A stretch of DNA of 12,882 nt from contig JAGQIB010000072.1 in the NCBI GenBank assembly GCA_020431545.1, forward strand, positions 1-12,882. Direction: 5' to 3'. Of this stretch, positions 7,055 to 12,882 are shown in pieces (positions within the stretch are counted from its first letter, which is position 1; every line of letters begins with the position of its first letter). The notes under the pieces are model-generated. The model worked only from the letters and a program-made list of their open reading frames with translations, did no database searches and was not told the DNA's origin. A program made the position numbers and the translations under genes. Source of the DNA: Gemmatimonadota bacterium. GTDB taxonomy: Bacteria > ARS69.

Positions 7055-7075
7055 TCGGCGGGCGTCAATCGGCGG
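7050..7075. repeat. 12-base direct repeat with 14-base period at the end of rmd
   Basis: GTCAATCGGCGG occurs at 7050-7061 and again at 7064-7075. The right-hand copy contains the rmd stop codon (TCA at 7065-7067 on this strand). The left-hand copy lies just past the stop and forms the TTGAC part of the candidate -35 box. It looks like a small tandem duplication by slippage. Confidence 0.7.
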
Positions 7076-8039
7076 TCCGCCCGGCCGCCGGCGAGGCGCT
7101 CGCCTCCCTCCACTCGTCCAGGACCTCGGCGAGGCTCCGGGCGAGGTCGATCCGGGGCTCCCACCCGAACTCCTCGTGGGCCCGGGTCGAGTCCCCTCGG
7201 AACTCCGGAACCTCGGACGGACGCATCCGCGCGGGATCGCGGCGGACCTCGATCTCGCGACGCGCCTGACCCAGCAGCTCCCGGACGATCTCCTCGATCG
7301 CCCACGAGCGTCCCGAGCACAGATTGTAGGCCGCCCCGGGACGACCCCGCTCGAGTGCGAGCCGGTAGCCGCGCGCGATGTCTCTCACGTCGGTGAAGTC
7401 CCGGCGGGCGGAAAGGTTCCCGACCTCCAGCACCGCGGGTCGCACGCCCCGCTCGATGGCCGCGATCTGGCGCGCGAAGTCCGGGACCACGAACCCCGGC
7501 CGCTGCCCCGGCCCCACGTGATTGAACGGGCGCATCCTGATCACGGGCTGGCGTCGCACGACCCAGGCCTGCTCGGCCGCGAAATCGGCCGCCGCCTTGC
7601 CCACACCGTAGGGCGTTCGCGGGGCGAGCGGACGATCCTCCGTCACGGGGAGTTCCTCGGCCGGCACCGCGCCGTACACCTCGGCCGACGTCACGACCAA
7701 GACTCGGGCACCCGGCACGTGGCGCTGCGCGGAGTTCAGGAGCCGCACCGTGCCCTCCGCGTTCACGCGGAAAGCGGCGATCGGATCGGCCGCAGCCGCC
7801 GACACGTTCGCCTGCCCCGCCACGTGGACGATTCCCTCGGGGCGCGCGGTCTCCAGGGCCCGGTCGATCGACCCTTCGTCCAGCAGATCCAGCGGCAGCC
7901 AGGAGAGGCCGGCGTCGTCCGGGGCGCCGGCGGTCGCCTCGGCCAGGTAGGTGCCGGTCACGTCGTCGCCGTGCCCTGCACATTCCGCCACGAGATGACG
8001 TCCGACGAACCCGGCCGCGCCGACGATCAGGACTCGCAC
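7065..8039 (-). CDS. rmd: GDP-6-deoxy-4-keto-D-mannose reductase (GDP-D-rhamnose forming)
   Basis: A 324-residue extended SDR enzyme. The NAD(P)-binding motif GAAGFVGRH is at residues 7-15, the catalytic S118 is in VTSAEVYG, and the YxxxK pair is Y144/K148 in TPYGVGK. RPFNHVGPGQ (170-179), the FARQI region after it, EVGNLSARRDFTDVRD (205-220) and YNLCSG near 238-243 match Pseudomonas-type Rmd closely. Rmd reduces the C4 keto group of the Gmd product to give GDP-D-rhamnose in the cytoplasm. Adjacent gmd makes this assignment much more likely than a generic epimerase or GDP-fucose synthase; the length and the RPFNH motif also favour Rmd. The GTG start at 8039 gives VRVLIVGAAG at the N-terminus and a 13-base overlap with the end of gmd; there is only a weak purine-rich stretch upstream. 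A longer in-frame extension inside gmd is rejected as low-complexity Arg-rich sequence. Confidence 0.87.
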   Translation of the reverse strand: MRVLIVGAAGFVGRHLVAECAGHGDDVTGTYLAEATAGAPDDAGLSWLPLDLLDEGSIDRALETARPEGIVHVAGQANVSAAAADPIAAFRVNAEGTVRLLNSAQRHVPGARVLVVTSAEVYGAVPAEELPVTEDRPLAPRTPYGVGKAAADFAAEQAWVVRRQPVIRMRPFNHVGPGQRPGFVVPDFARQIAAIERGVRPAVLEVGNLSARRDFTDVRDIARGYRLALERGRPGAAYNLCSGRSWAIEEIVRELLGQARREIEVRRDPARMRPSEVPEFRGDSTRAHEEFGWEPRIDLARSLAEVLDEWREASASPAAGRTAD

Positions 8040-8998
8040 GTCTCGCGCTCGAGCGCCGCGACGTCCGCGTCGACCATGAGGTTCACGAGCTCGTCGAACG
8101 AGACCTCGGGCGTCCAGCCGAGCTTCTCGCGCGCCTTGCCGGCGTCGCCGATCAGCTGATCGACCTCGGCCGGCCGGTACAGCGCCGGATCCACGACGAC
8201 GTACTTCTCCCAGTCGAGGCCGACCCGCGCGAACGCACGTTCCGCGAACTCGCGCACGGAGTGCGTCTCGCCGGTGGCGATCACGTAGTCCTCGGGCTTG
8301 TCCTGCTGGAGCATCAGCCACATCGCCTTCACGTAGTCGCCGGCGAAGCCCCAGTCACGACGCGCGTCGAGGTTGCCGAGCCGCAGTTCCTCCGCGCGAC
8401 CGAGCGCGATCTTCGCGACGGTGCGGGAGATCTTTCGGGTCACGAACTCCAGTCCGCGGCGCGGCGACTCGTGATTGAACAGGATCCCCGAGGCCGCGAA
8501 GATCCCGTAGCTCTCCCGGTAGTTCACCGTGATCCAGTGCCCGTAGACCTTCGCCACACCGTACGGGCTGCGCGGCCAGAACGGCGTACGCTCCGTCTGC
8601 GGGATCTCCTGCACCTTGCCGAACATCTCGCTGGAGGAAGCCTGGTAGAACTTGATCGACGGATCGACCTGGCGCACCGCCTCCAGCGCGCGCGTGACCC
8701 CGAGGCCCGTGAACTCGCCGGTGAGCACCGGCTGCGCCCACGACGTGGGCACGAACGACTGTGCGGCGAGGTGATACAGCTCGTGCGGGCGGAACTCGCG
8801 CAGCGCGCTGATCATCGACGTCTGGTCGTGGATATCCGCCTGGAAGATCGTCACCGAGTCCCGGATCGCGTCGATCCGATCGAAGCGCTCGCTGCTGGAC
8901 CGCCGCACGACCCCGCCGACCTCGTAGCCGCGCTCGAGCAGGAACTCGGCGAGGTACGAACCGTCCTGCCCGGTGATGCCCGTGATCATCGCTCTCAT
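8027..8998 (-). CDS. gmd: GDP-mannose 4,6-dehydratase
   Basis: A 323-residue enzyme, the normal length for the short bacterial form. It removes water from GDP-D-mannose to give GDP-4-keto-6-deoxy-D-mannose, using tightly bound NADP. Visible signatures: TGITGQDGSYLAEFLLERGY (6-25), the NADP-binding RRSSS (32-36), SSSEMFGKVQEIPQ (121-134) with the catalytic Ser and Glu, the Y146/K150 pair in SPYGVAK, WITVNYRESYG (155-165), GILFNHESPRRG (171-182) and YRPAEVD (274-280). The ATG at 8998 overlaps the TGA of the glycosyltransferase gene (ATGA) and follows GGGAG by six bases. The next gene, rmd, consumes the product, so this pair makes GDP-D-rhamnose rather than GDP-L-fucose. No GDP-mannose supply gene (manC or manB) is in the window, so the precursor must come from elsewhere in the genome. 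Confidence 0.96.
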   Translation of the reverse strand: MRAMITGITGQDGSYLAEFLLERGYEVGGVVRRSSSERFDRIDAIRDSVTIFQADIHDQTSMISALREFRPHELYHLAAQSFVPTSWAQPVLTGEFTGLGVTRALEAVRQVDPSIKFYQASSSEMFGKVQEIPQTERTPFWPRSPYGVAKVYGHWITVNYRESYGIFAASGILFNHESPRRGLEFVTRKISRTVAKIALGRAEELRLGNLDARRDWGFAGDYVKAMWLMLQQDKPEDYVIATGETHSVREFAERAFARVGLDWEKYVVVDPALYRPAEVDQLIGDAGKAREKLGWTPEVSFDELVNLMVDADVAALERETCES

Positions 8999-10125
8999 GC
9001 TCGTCTCCCGCCGGCGATCGCCGCTTCCAGGATCGCCGCGGTCTCGGCGGCCGCACGATCCCAAGAGAATTCGTCGGCGAACGCGAGCGCGCCCTGGCGC
9101 AGTCTCTCCCGCTCGCCCTCGTCCGCGATCATCCTGCGCATCGCGGTGGTCAGTTCCTCGCGGTCCGCGTGCGGCACGAGGAGGCCGCCCTGGCCGTGGC
9201 GCACCGCCTCGCGCAGGCCGGGCGAGTCGCTCGCGATGACCGGGGTCCCGCACGCCTGCGCCTCGAGGCAGGTCAATCCCCAGCCCTCCTTCGGCGACGT
9301 CATCACGAGCGCCCAGGCCCGCCGGTACAGCGAGACCTTGCGCGACTCGTCGACCCGCCCCTCGAACACGACGTGATCGCCGGCGCCGATCCGCTCCGCG
9401 TGCTTGCGGAGGGGGTCGAGCCAGTTGCCGCTCCCGGCGACCACGAGGCGGACGTCCGGGAACTCCGGCGCCAGTCGCGCCACCGCGTCGATCACGAGGT
9501 CGAGCCGCTTGTAGCGGCGGACGCGGCCGAGCGCCAGGAACGTCGGCGCCGACTCCTTGGGATCCTCCGGGGACGGCCGGTACTGGTCGCGATCGATTCC
9601 AACGTACACCACCCGGATGCGATCCGGCGAGAGACCCCGCGCCGCGAAGTCGTCGGCGGTCGAGGCCGAGATCACCTCCATCGGCGTGTCCCGGTAGACC
9701 CAGGGGACCGCGAGCTCGCTCAGGTACACGTACAGTGACATCGGAGGCGGGACCTCGCGGAAGATCGTGGTCCCGAACAGGTGGTGGCCGATCCCGACCA
9801 CCGGCGTCCGCGAGTAGACGGGCGTGCAGAGCGGGATCTTGTTCAACGCCTCGACCACGACGTCGAACTCGCGCTCGCGCTGCAGACGTCGAAGCGCCCC
9901 GGGAACGACGAAGTTGTACGTGTAGCGGCCGCCGACGCGAAGGACTTCCATGCCGTCGAGCTCGGTGCGGGAGTCCGCGCCGGGATAACCGGAGCAGAGC
10001 AACGTCACCCGGTGGCCGCGGGCGGCGAGCCGTCCGAACAGCTCGTGCAGATGGATCTCGGCTCCCCCGCCCCAGGGATTCGTGCGGTCGTTCCAGTTGA
10101 CGAGGAGGATGCGACGCGGCGTCAC
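8995..10125 (-). CDS. GT4-family retaining glycosyltransferase (GT-B fold)
   Basis: A 376-residue cytoplasmic or membrane-associated glycosyltransferase. The N-terminal acceptor domain has the glycine-rich loop NPWGGGAEIHLHELF (16-30), typical of GT4. The C-terminal donor domain begins about residue 194 and has GRVRRYKRLDLVIDA (200-214), VVAGSGNW (228-235) and the E-x7-E motif EGWGLTCLE (E280, E288), which contacts the nucleotide sugar. There are no signal peptide or membrane helices. The start is GTG at 10125, ten bases after the phosphoesterase stop, with no clear ribosome binding site; ATG alternatives would remove the first strand. Because it is coupled by ATGA overlap to gmd and sits two genes from rmd, a D-rhamnosyl or mannosyl transferase is a reasonable guess, but neither donor nor acceptor can be read from the sequence. 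Confidence 0.9.
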   Translation of the reverse strand: MTPRRILLVNWNDRTNPWGGGAEIHLHELFGRLAARGHRVTLLCSGYPGADSRTELDGMEVLRVGGRYTYNFVVPGALRRLQREREFDVVVEALNKIPLCTPVYSRTPVVGIGHHLFGTTIFREVPPPMSLYVYLSELAVPWVYRDTPMEVISASTADDFAARGLSPDRIRVVYVGIDRDQYRPSPEDPKESAPTFLALGRVRRYKRLDLVIDAVARLAPEFPDVRLVVAGSGNWLDPLRKHAERIGAGDHVVFEGRVDESRKVSLYRRAWALVMTSPKEGWGLTCLEAQACGTPVIASDSPGLREAVRHGQGGLLVPHADREELTTAMRRMIADEGERERLRQGALAFADEFSWDRAAAETAAILEAAIAGGRRA

Positions 10126-10135
10126 GACGCGCGAG

Positions 10136-10858
10136 TCACTGCCCGATCGCGAGCCGGCGCGCGAGAACTTCGGGGAGGCCCGCCTCCCGGATCTTGCGCG
10201 CGGCCGATTCGAGGTCGTACTCCACGCGGCGGGCGATCAGCCGCCGCGCCTCCGGATCCCACAGGCCGTAGCTCGCGCGCCAGTCGCCGTCGCGCGGCTG
10301 GCCGACGCTGCCGACGTTCAGCAGCGCGCGATCCTCGGGGCCGACCTCCACCACCGTTTCCTCCAGCACCACGAGGCGCCCCTTGCGCAGGAACACGCGG
10401 AGCGGAACGTGCGAGTGCCCCACGAAGCACACCGCCTCGTCGCACGCGCCGAACGCGTTCCAGGCCTCCTGCTCCGTGAGGATGTAGTGCCAGGACGGCG
10501 GCTCATCCGGAGAGGCGTGCACGTAGCGGACCTCTCCCTCGACCCGCTCGAAGTCGAGATCGCGGAGCACCTGGAGGTTCGCCGACGTGAGCTCCTGGTT
10601 CGTCCACTGGATCGCGGTCCGCGCGACGTCGTTGAAATTCTCCGCGGCCGACAGGTCGAGCGCCGCGACGTCGTGATTCCCGAGCACGAGGAAGCGCGCT
10701 TTCGCGTGCACGAGCTCGAGGCACCGGTTCGGATCGGCGCCGTAGCCCACGACGTCGCCGAGACAGACGAGGTCGGTTGCCCCCTGACGACTCGCATCGT
10801 CGAGGACGGCGTCCAGCGCCTCCAGGTTTCCGTGGATGTCCGAGATCACGGCGATCAA
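10136..10858 (-). CDS. Calcineurin-like metallophosphoesterase (YfcE/MJ0936-type)
   Basis: A 240-residue dinuclear-metal phosphoesterase of the Metallophos_2 type. All ligand motifs are present in order: SDIHGN (D7, H9), GDVVGYG (D35), GNHD (N61, H62), VHAS (H114) and GHSH (H148, H150), followed by NVGSVGQPRDGD (181-192). The family hydrolyses phosphodiesters, including in some members cyclic nucleotides, but the substrate here is unknown. The TTG start at 10858 is supported by its TTGA overlap with the nusB stop, by GGAG seven bases upstream and by the protein beginning straight at the first strand (IAVISDIHG). It sits between nusB and the glycosyltransferase. A role in nucleotide-sugar metabolism is possible but unsupported; it may simply be a housekeeping enzyme carried in the operon. 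Confidence 0.93.
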   Translation of the reverse strand: MIAVISDIHGNLEALDAVLDDASRQGATDLVCLGDVVGYGADPNRCLELVHAKARFLVLGNHDVAALDLSAAENFNDVARTAIQWTNQELTSANLQVLRDLDFERVEGEVRYVHASPDEPPSWHYILTEQEAWNAFGACDEAVCFVGHSHVPLRVFLRKGRLVVLEETVVEVGPEDRALLNVGSVGQPRDGDWRASYGLWDPEARRLIARRVEYDLESAARKIREAGLPEVLARRLAIGQ

Positions 10859-11271
10859 GTGTCGACTCCGGAGGCCCGTTCGCGGGAGATCCGATCCAGT
10901 ACCGCGTTCACGAGTGCATATGCCTCATCCGACCCATACTTTTTCGCGATTTCGACCCATTCGTCGATGGAAACCTGATCCGGCACGAACCGCCAGTACA
11001 GGATCTCCGTGGCCCCCAACCGGAGGATCGACCGGTCCACGACCCCCATCCGATCCGGCCCGAAGCGTGTGGAGGCACCCTCCAGCACCCCATCGACCTC
11101 GGTCCGGTGGGCGGCGCAGGTCTCCAGCAGGTCCCCCGCGAACCGGATGGACTCGGCGTCCCGGCCGGAGGCGGCGACGTCGGCCATGGCGTCCTCGATC
11201 GCCCTCCCGAGCAGATCGATCCGGTAGAGGGCCTTGAACGCGATCTCGCGCCCGAGCCGACGGCGCCCCAT
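10855..11271 (-). CDS. nusB: Transcription antitermination factor NusB
   Basis: A 138-residue all-helical protein of normal NusB length. NusB binds boxA RNA together with ribosomal protein S10 (NusE) and prevents early termination of rRNA transcription. Recognisable segments: the basic N-terminal start RRRLGREIAFKALYRID (3-19), the VDRSILRLGATEIL helix (78-91), and the C-terminal VSIDEWVEIAKKYGSDEAYA (100-119) then LVNAVLDRI. ATG at 11271 overlaps the ribH stop by one base (TGATG) and has the strongest ribosome binding site in the window, AAGGAG seven bases upstream. The ribH-nusB order is common in bacteria. Nothing is missing or truncated. Confidence 0.96.
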   Translation of the reverse strand: MGRRRLGREIAFKALYRIDLLGRAIEDAMADVAASGRDAESIRFAGDLLETCAAHRTEVDGVLEGASTRFGPDRMGVVDRSILRLGATEILYWRFVPDQVSIDEWVEIAKKYGSDEAYALVNAVLDRISRERASGVDT

Positions 11272-11747
11272 CAGCGGGCTCCTTCCGGCCAGCGGGCGAG
11301 CAGCTCGGCCATCTCGAGCGCGGCCAGCGCCGAGTCTCGGCCCTTGTTGCCCGCCGCGCCTCCGGCCCGGTCCATCGCCTGTTCCGGGTTATCGGTCGTG
11401 AGGACCCCGAAGATCACCGGAAGCCCGAGATCCCGCCCGGCGTCGGCGACCCCCCGGGCGCACTCGGCGGCGACGAAATCGAAATGCGGGGTCTCGCCCC
11501 GGATCACGGCGCCGAGACAGATCACGGCGTGGAAGCGCCCCGAAGCGGCCACGCGACGGGCGGCCAGGGGAAGCTCGAACGCGCCCGGCACGGCGATCTC
11601 CTCCACGTCGGCCTCGGCCACGCCGTGCTCGTGCAACGTCGCCACGGCGGCGCGCGCGAGGCGGGCGGTCACGAAGTCATTGAAGCGTGCCACGACGATC
11701 GCGAACCGACGGCCCTCGCCTCGCGGCTCTCGAGAGCCGGTGGTCAC
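11271..11747 (-). CDS. ribH: 6,7-dimethyl-8-ribityllumazine synthase
   Basis: A 158-residue lumazine synthase, the penultimate riboflavin enzyme. It condenses 5-amino-6-ribitylaminouracil with 3,4-dihydroxy-2-butanone 4-phosphate, and typically forms pentamers or 60-subunit capsids. Key residues: F22/N23 in ARFN (aromatic stacking on the substrate ring), VPGAFELP (53-60), GAVIRGETPHFDFV (79-92) with the catalytic H88, GVLTTDN (114-120), R127, and the phosphate-binding GNKGRDSA (133-140). GTG start at 11747 overlaps the ribBA TGA (GTGA) and has GGGGAG five bases upstream; this is consistent with translational coupling. One of its two substrates is made by RibBA, encoded immediately before it. 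The first dozen residues are poorly conserved, as is usual. Confidence 0.97.
   Translation of the reverse strand: MTTGSREPRGEGRRFAIVVARFNDFVTARLARAAVATLHEHGVAEADVEEIAVPGAFELPLAARRVAASGRFHAVICLGAVIRGETPHFDFVAAECARGVADAGRDLGLPVIFGVLTTDNPEQAMDRAGGAAGNKGRDSALAALEMAELLARWPEGAR
11279..11284 (-). promoter_or_regulatory. Strong ribosome binding site of nusB
   Basis: AAGGAG on the minus strand, seven bases before the nusB ATG and lying inside the last codons of ribH. It is the best Shine-Dalgarno match in the window. It suggests nusB is translated independently as well as by read-on from ribH. Confidence 0.7.
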
Positions 11748-12882
11748 GATGTCTCCCCATCGAACTCCGGCAACAGATGACCGAGCTTCTCTCGCTTCGT
11801 GGCGAGGTAACGCCGATTCTCCGGACGCGGCTCGATCGAGATGGCCACGCGCTCCACGATCGTGAGCCCGTAGGCCTCCAGGCCGATGCGCTTCGACGGG
11901 TTGTTCGTGAGCAGACGCATCTTGCGAACCCCGAGGTCGAACAGGATCTGCGCCCCGATCCCGTAGTCACGCTCGTCCGCCCGGAAGCCGAGCATCTCGT
12001 TCGCCGACACCGTGTCGGCGCCGCGATCCTGCAGGTTGTACGCCCGGAGCTTGTTCGCGAGCCCGATACCCCGTCCCTCCTGCCGCATGTAGAGAAGCAC
12101 ACCGCTCCCGACGGCGTCGATCTCCTCCATCGCGCGGTGCAGCTGGTCGCCGCAGTCGCACCGCAGCGAGTGGAACACGTCGCCGGTGAGGCACTGCGAG
12201 TGCACGCGGACGAGGGGCTCCCCCTCGCCGAGGAGGTCGGGATCGCCCTTGACGAGCGCGACGTGCAGATCCTCCTCGCCGCGCGAGGAGTAGAGGAACA
12301 TGGTCCAGGCGCCGGTGTCGGTCGGGAGCGGCGTCTCCACCAGGCGCTCGACCAGGAGCTCCGTCTTGCGGCGGTACGCGATCAGATCTTCGATCGAGAC
12401 GATCGTGAGCCCGTGCTCCTTCGCGAACGGCACGAGGTCGGGGAGACGGGCCATCGTGCCGTCTTCGTTCAGGATCTCGCAAAGCACCCCGACCGGCTCC
12501 AGCCCGGCGAGGCGACACAGGTCGACCACGGCCTCCGTGTGCCCGGCCCGCCGCAGGACCCCGCCCTCCTTCGCGCGGAGCGGAAACACGTGACCCGGAA
12601 TCCCGAAGTCCGAAGGTCGCGCCTCCGGATCGGCGAGCTTGCGGAGCGTGATCGCGCGTTCGGCTGCGCTCACGCCGGTCGTCGTGCCCTCGACCGCGTC
12701 GACGGACACGGTGAACGGAGTCTGCATCTTGGCCGTGTTCCGGTCCGTCATCAGCCGGAGCTCCAGCCGGTCGGCCCAGTCCGCCGCGAGCGGGGCGCAG
12801 AGGATCCCGCGACCGTAGCGCGTCAGGAAATTGACGGCCTCGGGCGTCGCGAGCTCCGCGGCGAGGACGAGGTCGCCCTCGT
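11744..12882 (-). CDS. ribBA: Bifunctional 3,4-dihydroxy-2-butanone-4-phosphate synthase / GTP cyclohydrolase II (N-terminus outside window)
   Basis: The reading frame is open to the right edge, so only the last 378 residues are visible; the internal ATG at 12751 is not the start, because EGDLVLAAELAT and YGRGILCAPL upstream of it are RibB sequence. The typical length is about 400, so some 20 to 30 residues are missing. The RibB half (to about residue 170 of the visible part) makes the four-carbon precursor from ribulose 5-phosphate and shows GTTTGVSAAERA, PSDFGIPGHVFPLRA, RRAGHTEA and ILNEDGTMAR. The RibA half (about 185-355) opens GTP. Its zinc cysteines C230, C241 and C243 are in HSQCLTGD and LRCDCGD, with RQEGRGIGL and TNNPSKR later. 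Both active sites look intact in the visible part. The gene is coupled to ribH by GTGA overlap. Other rib genes (ribD, ribE) and any FMN riboswitch would lie to the right of the window. Confidence 0.97.
   Translation of the reverse strand, partial: EGDLVLAAELATPEAVNFLTRYGRGILCAPLAADWADRLELRLMTDRNTAKMQTPFTVSVDAVEGTTTGVSAAERAITLRKLADPEARPSDFGIPGHVFPLRAKEGGVLRRAGHTEAVVDLCRLAGLEPVGVLCEILNEDGTMARLPDLVPFAKEHGLTIVSIEDLIAYRRKTELLVERLVETPLPTDTGAWTMFLYSSRGEEDLHVALVKGDPDLLGEGEPLVRVHSQCLTGDVFHSLRCDCGDQLHRAMEEIDAVGSGVLLYMRQEGRGIGLANKLRAYNLQDRGADTVSANEMLGFRADERDYGIGAQILFDLGVRKMRLLTNNPSKRIGLEAYGLTIVERVAISIEPRPENRRYLATKREKLGHLLPEFDGETS

Noticed and set aside
4293..8159. Open frame of 1288 residues on the plus strand, opposite the DUF2723 gene, rmd and the end of gmd.
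   Set aside because: It is antisense to three clearly recognisable genes, is rich in Arg, His, Val, Glu and Gly with no domain, and is the expected shadow of GC-rich codon use.
8040..8321. In-frame 94-residue N-terminal extension of rmd.
   Set aside because: It overlaps gmd coding sequence, is Arg-rich, and has no counterpart in Rmd proteins.
8999..9253. In-frame 85-residue N-terminal extension of gmd.
   Set aside because: It lies inside the glycosyltransferase gene, is Arg-rich low-complexity sequence, and Gmd proteins begin at the TG-x-x-GQDG strand. The ATG at 8998 has a ribosome binding site.
11744..12882. FMN riboswitch upstream of the riboflavin genes.
   Set aside because: The 5' end of ribBA and anything before it lie outside the window, and no RFN-like element is visible inside.
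1..12882. CRISPR array, tRNA, rRNA, insertion sequence, integrase or attachment site.
   Set aside because: None was seen: no spaced repeats, no tRNA-like cloverleaf, no transposase or phage-like reading frame, and almost the whole window is occupied by metabolic genes.

Overview
The window is a high-GC bacterial chromosome segment (about two-thirds G+C by eye, not computed). It is densely packed, with ten genes on the minus strand and the tail of one plus-strand gene at the left edge. No RNA genes, CRISPR array, insertion sequence or phage gene was seen. A DUF2723 membrane glycosyltransferase-like protein with a TPR tail, combined with a ribBA-ribH-nusB core block, suggests a Gram-negative lineage of the FCB-related groups (Eisenbacteria, Gemmatimonadota or similar). 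This placement is an inference and should be tested with a marker gene.

Minus strand, in order of transcription (right to left). First block, about 12882 to 7065: ribBA (5' end outside the window), ribH, nusB, a calcineurin-like phosphoesterase, a GT4 glycosyltransferase, gmd and rmd. Almost every junction overlaps by 1 to 13 bases, so the block looks like one translationally coupled operon. It joins flavin synthesis and an rRNA antitermination factor to production of GDP-D-rhamnose (GDP-mannose to GDP-4-keto-6-deoxymannose to GDP-D-rhamnose) and one glycosyltransferase that may use it.

An intergenic region of 102 bases (6963-7064) follows. It carries a good sigma70-type promoter candidate (TTGACG, 17 bases, TAAAGT) and a 9-bp hairpin at the predicted start of the transcript. 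A 12-base direct repeat that duplicates the end of rmd supplies the -35 element.

Second block, about 6962 to 179: a 929-residue DUF2723/TPR membrane protein, a UDP-sugar 4-epimerase-like SDR enzyme, and two tandem, paralogous B12-binding radical SAM enzymes. The radical SAM pair most resembles HpnJ-type enzymes. Only the gap between the epimerase and the first radical SAM gene (84 bases) interrupts the overlaps. The block reads as a surface glycan, glycoprotein or glycolipid modification unit whose product is unknown. It is the most likely place in this window for undescribed chemistry.

At the left edge, a plus-strand gene encoding a hydrophobic C-terminus converges on the second block and ends 7 bases from its stop codon.
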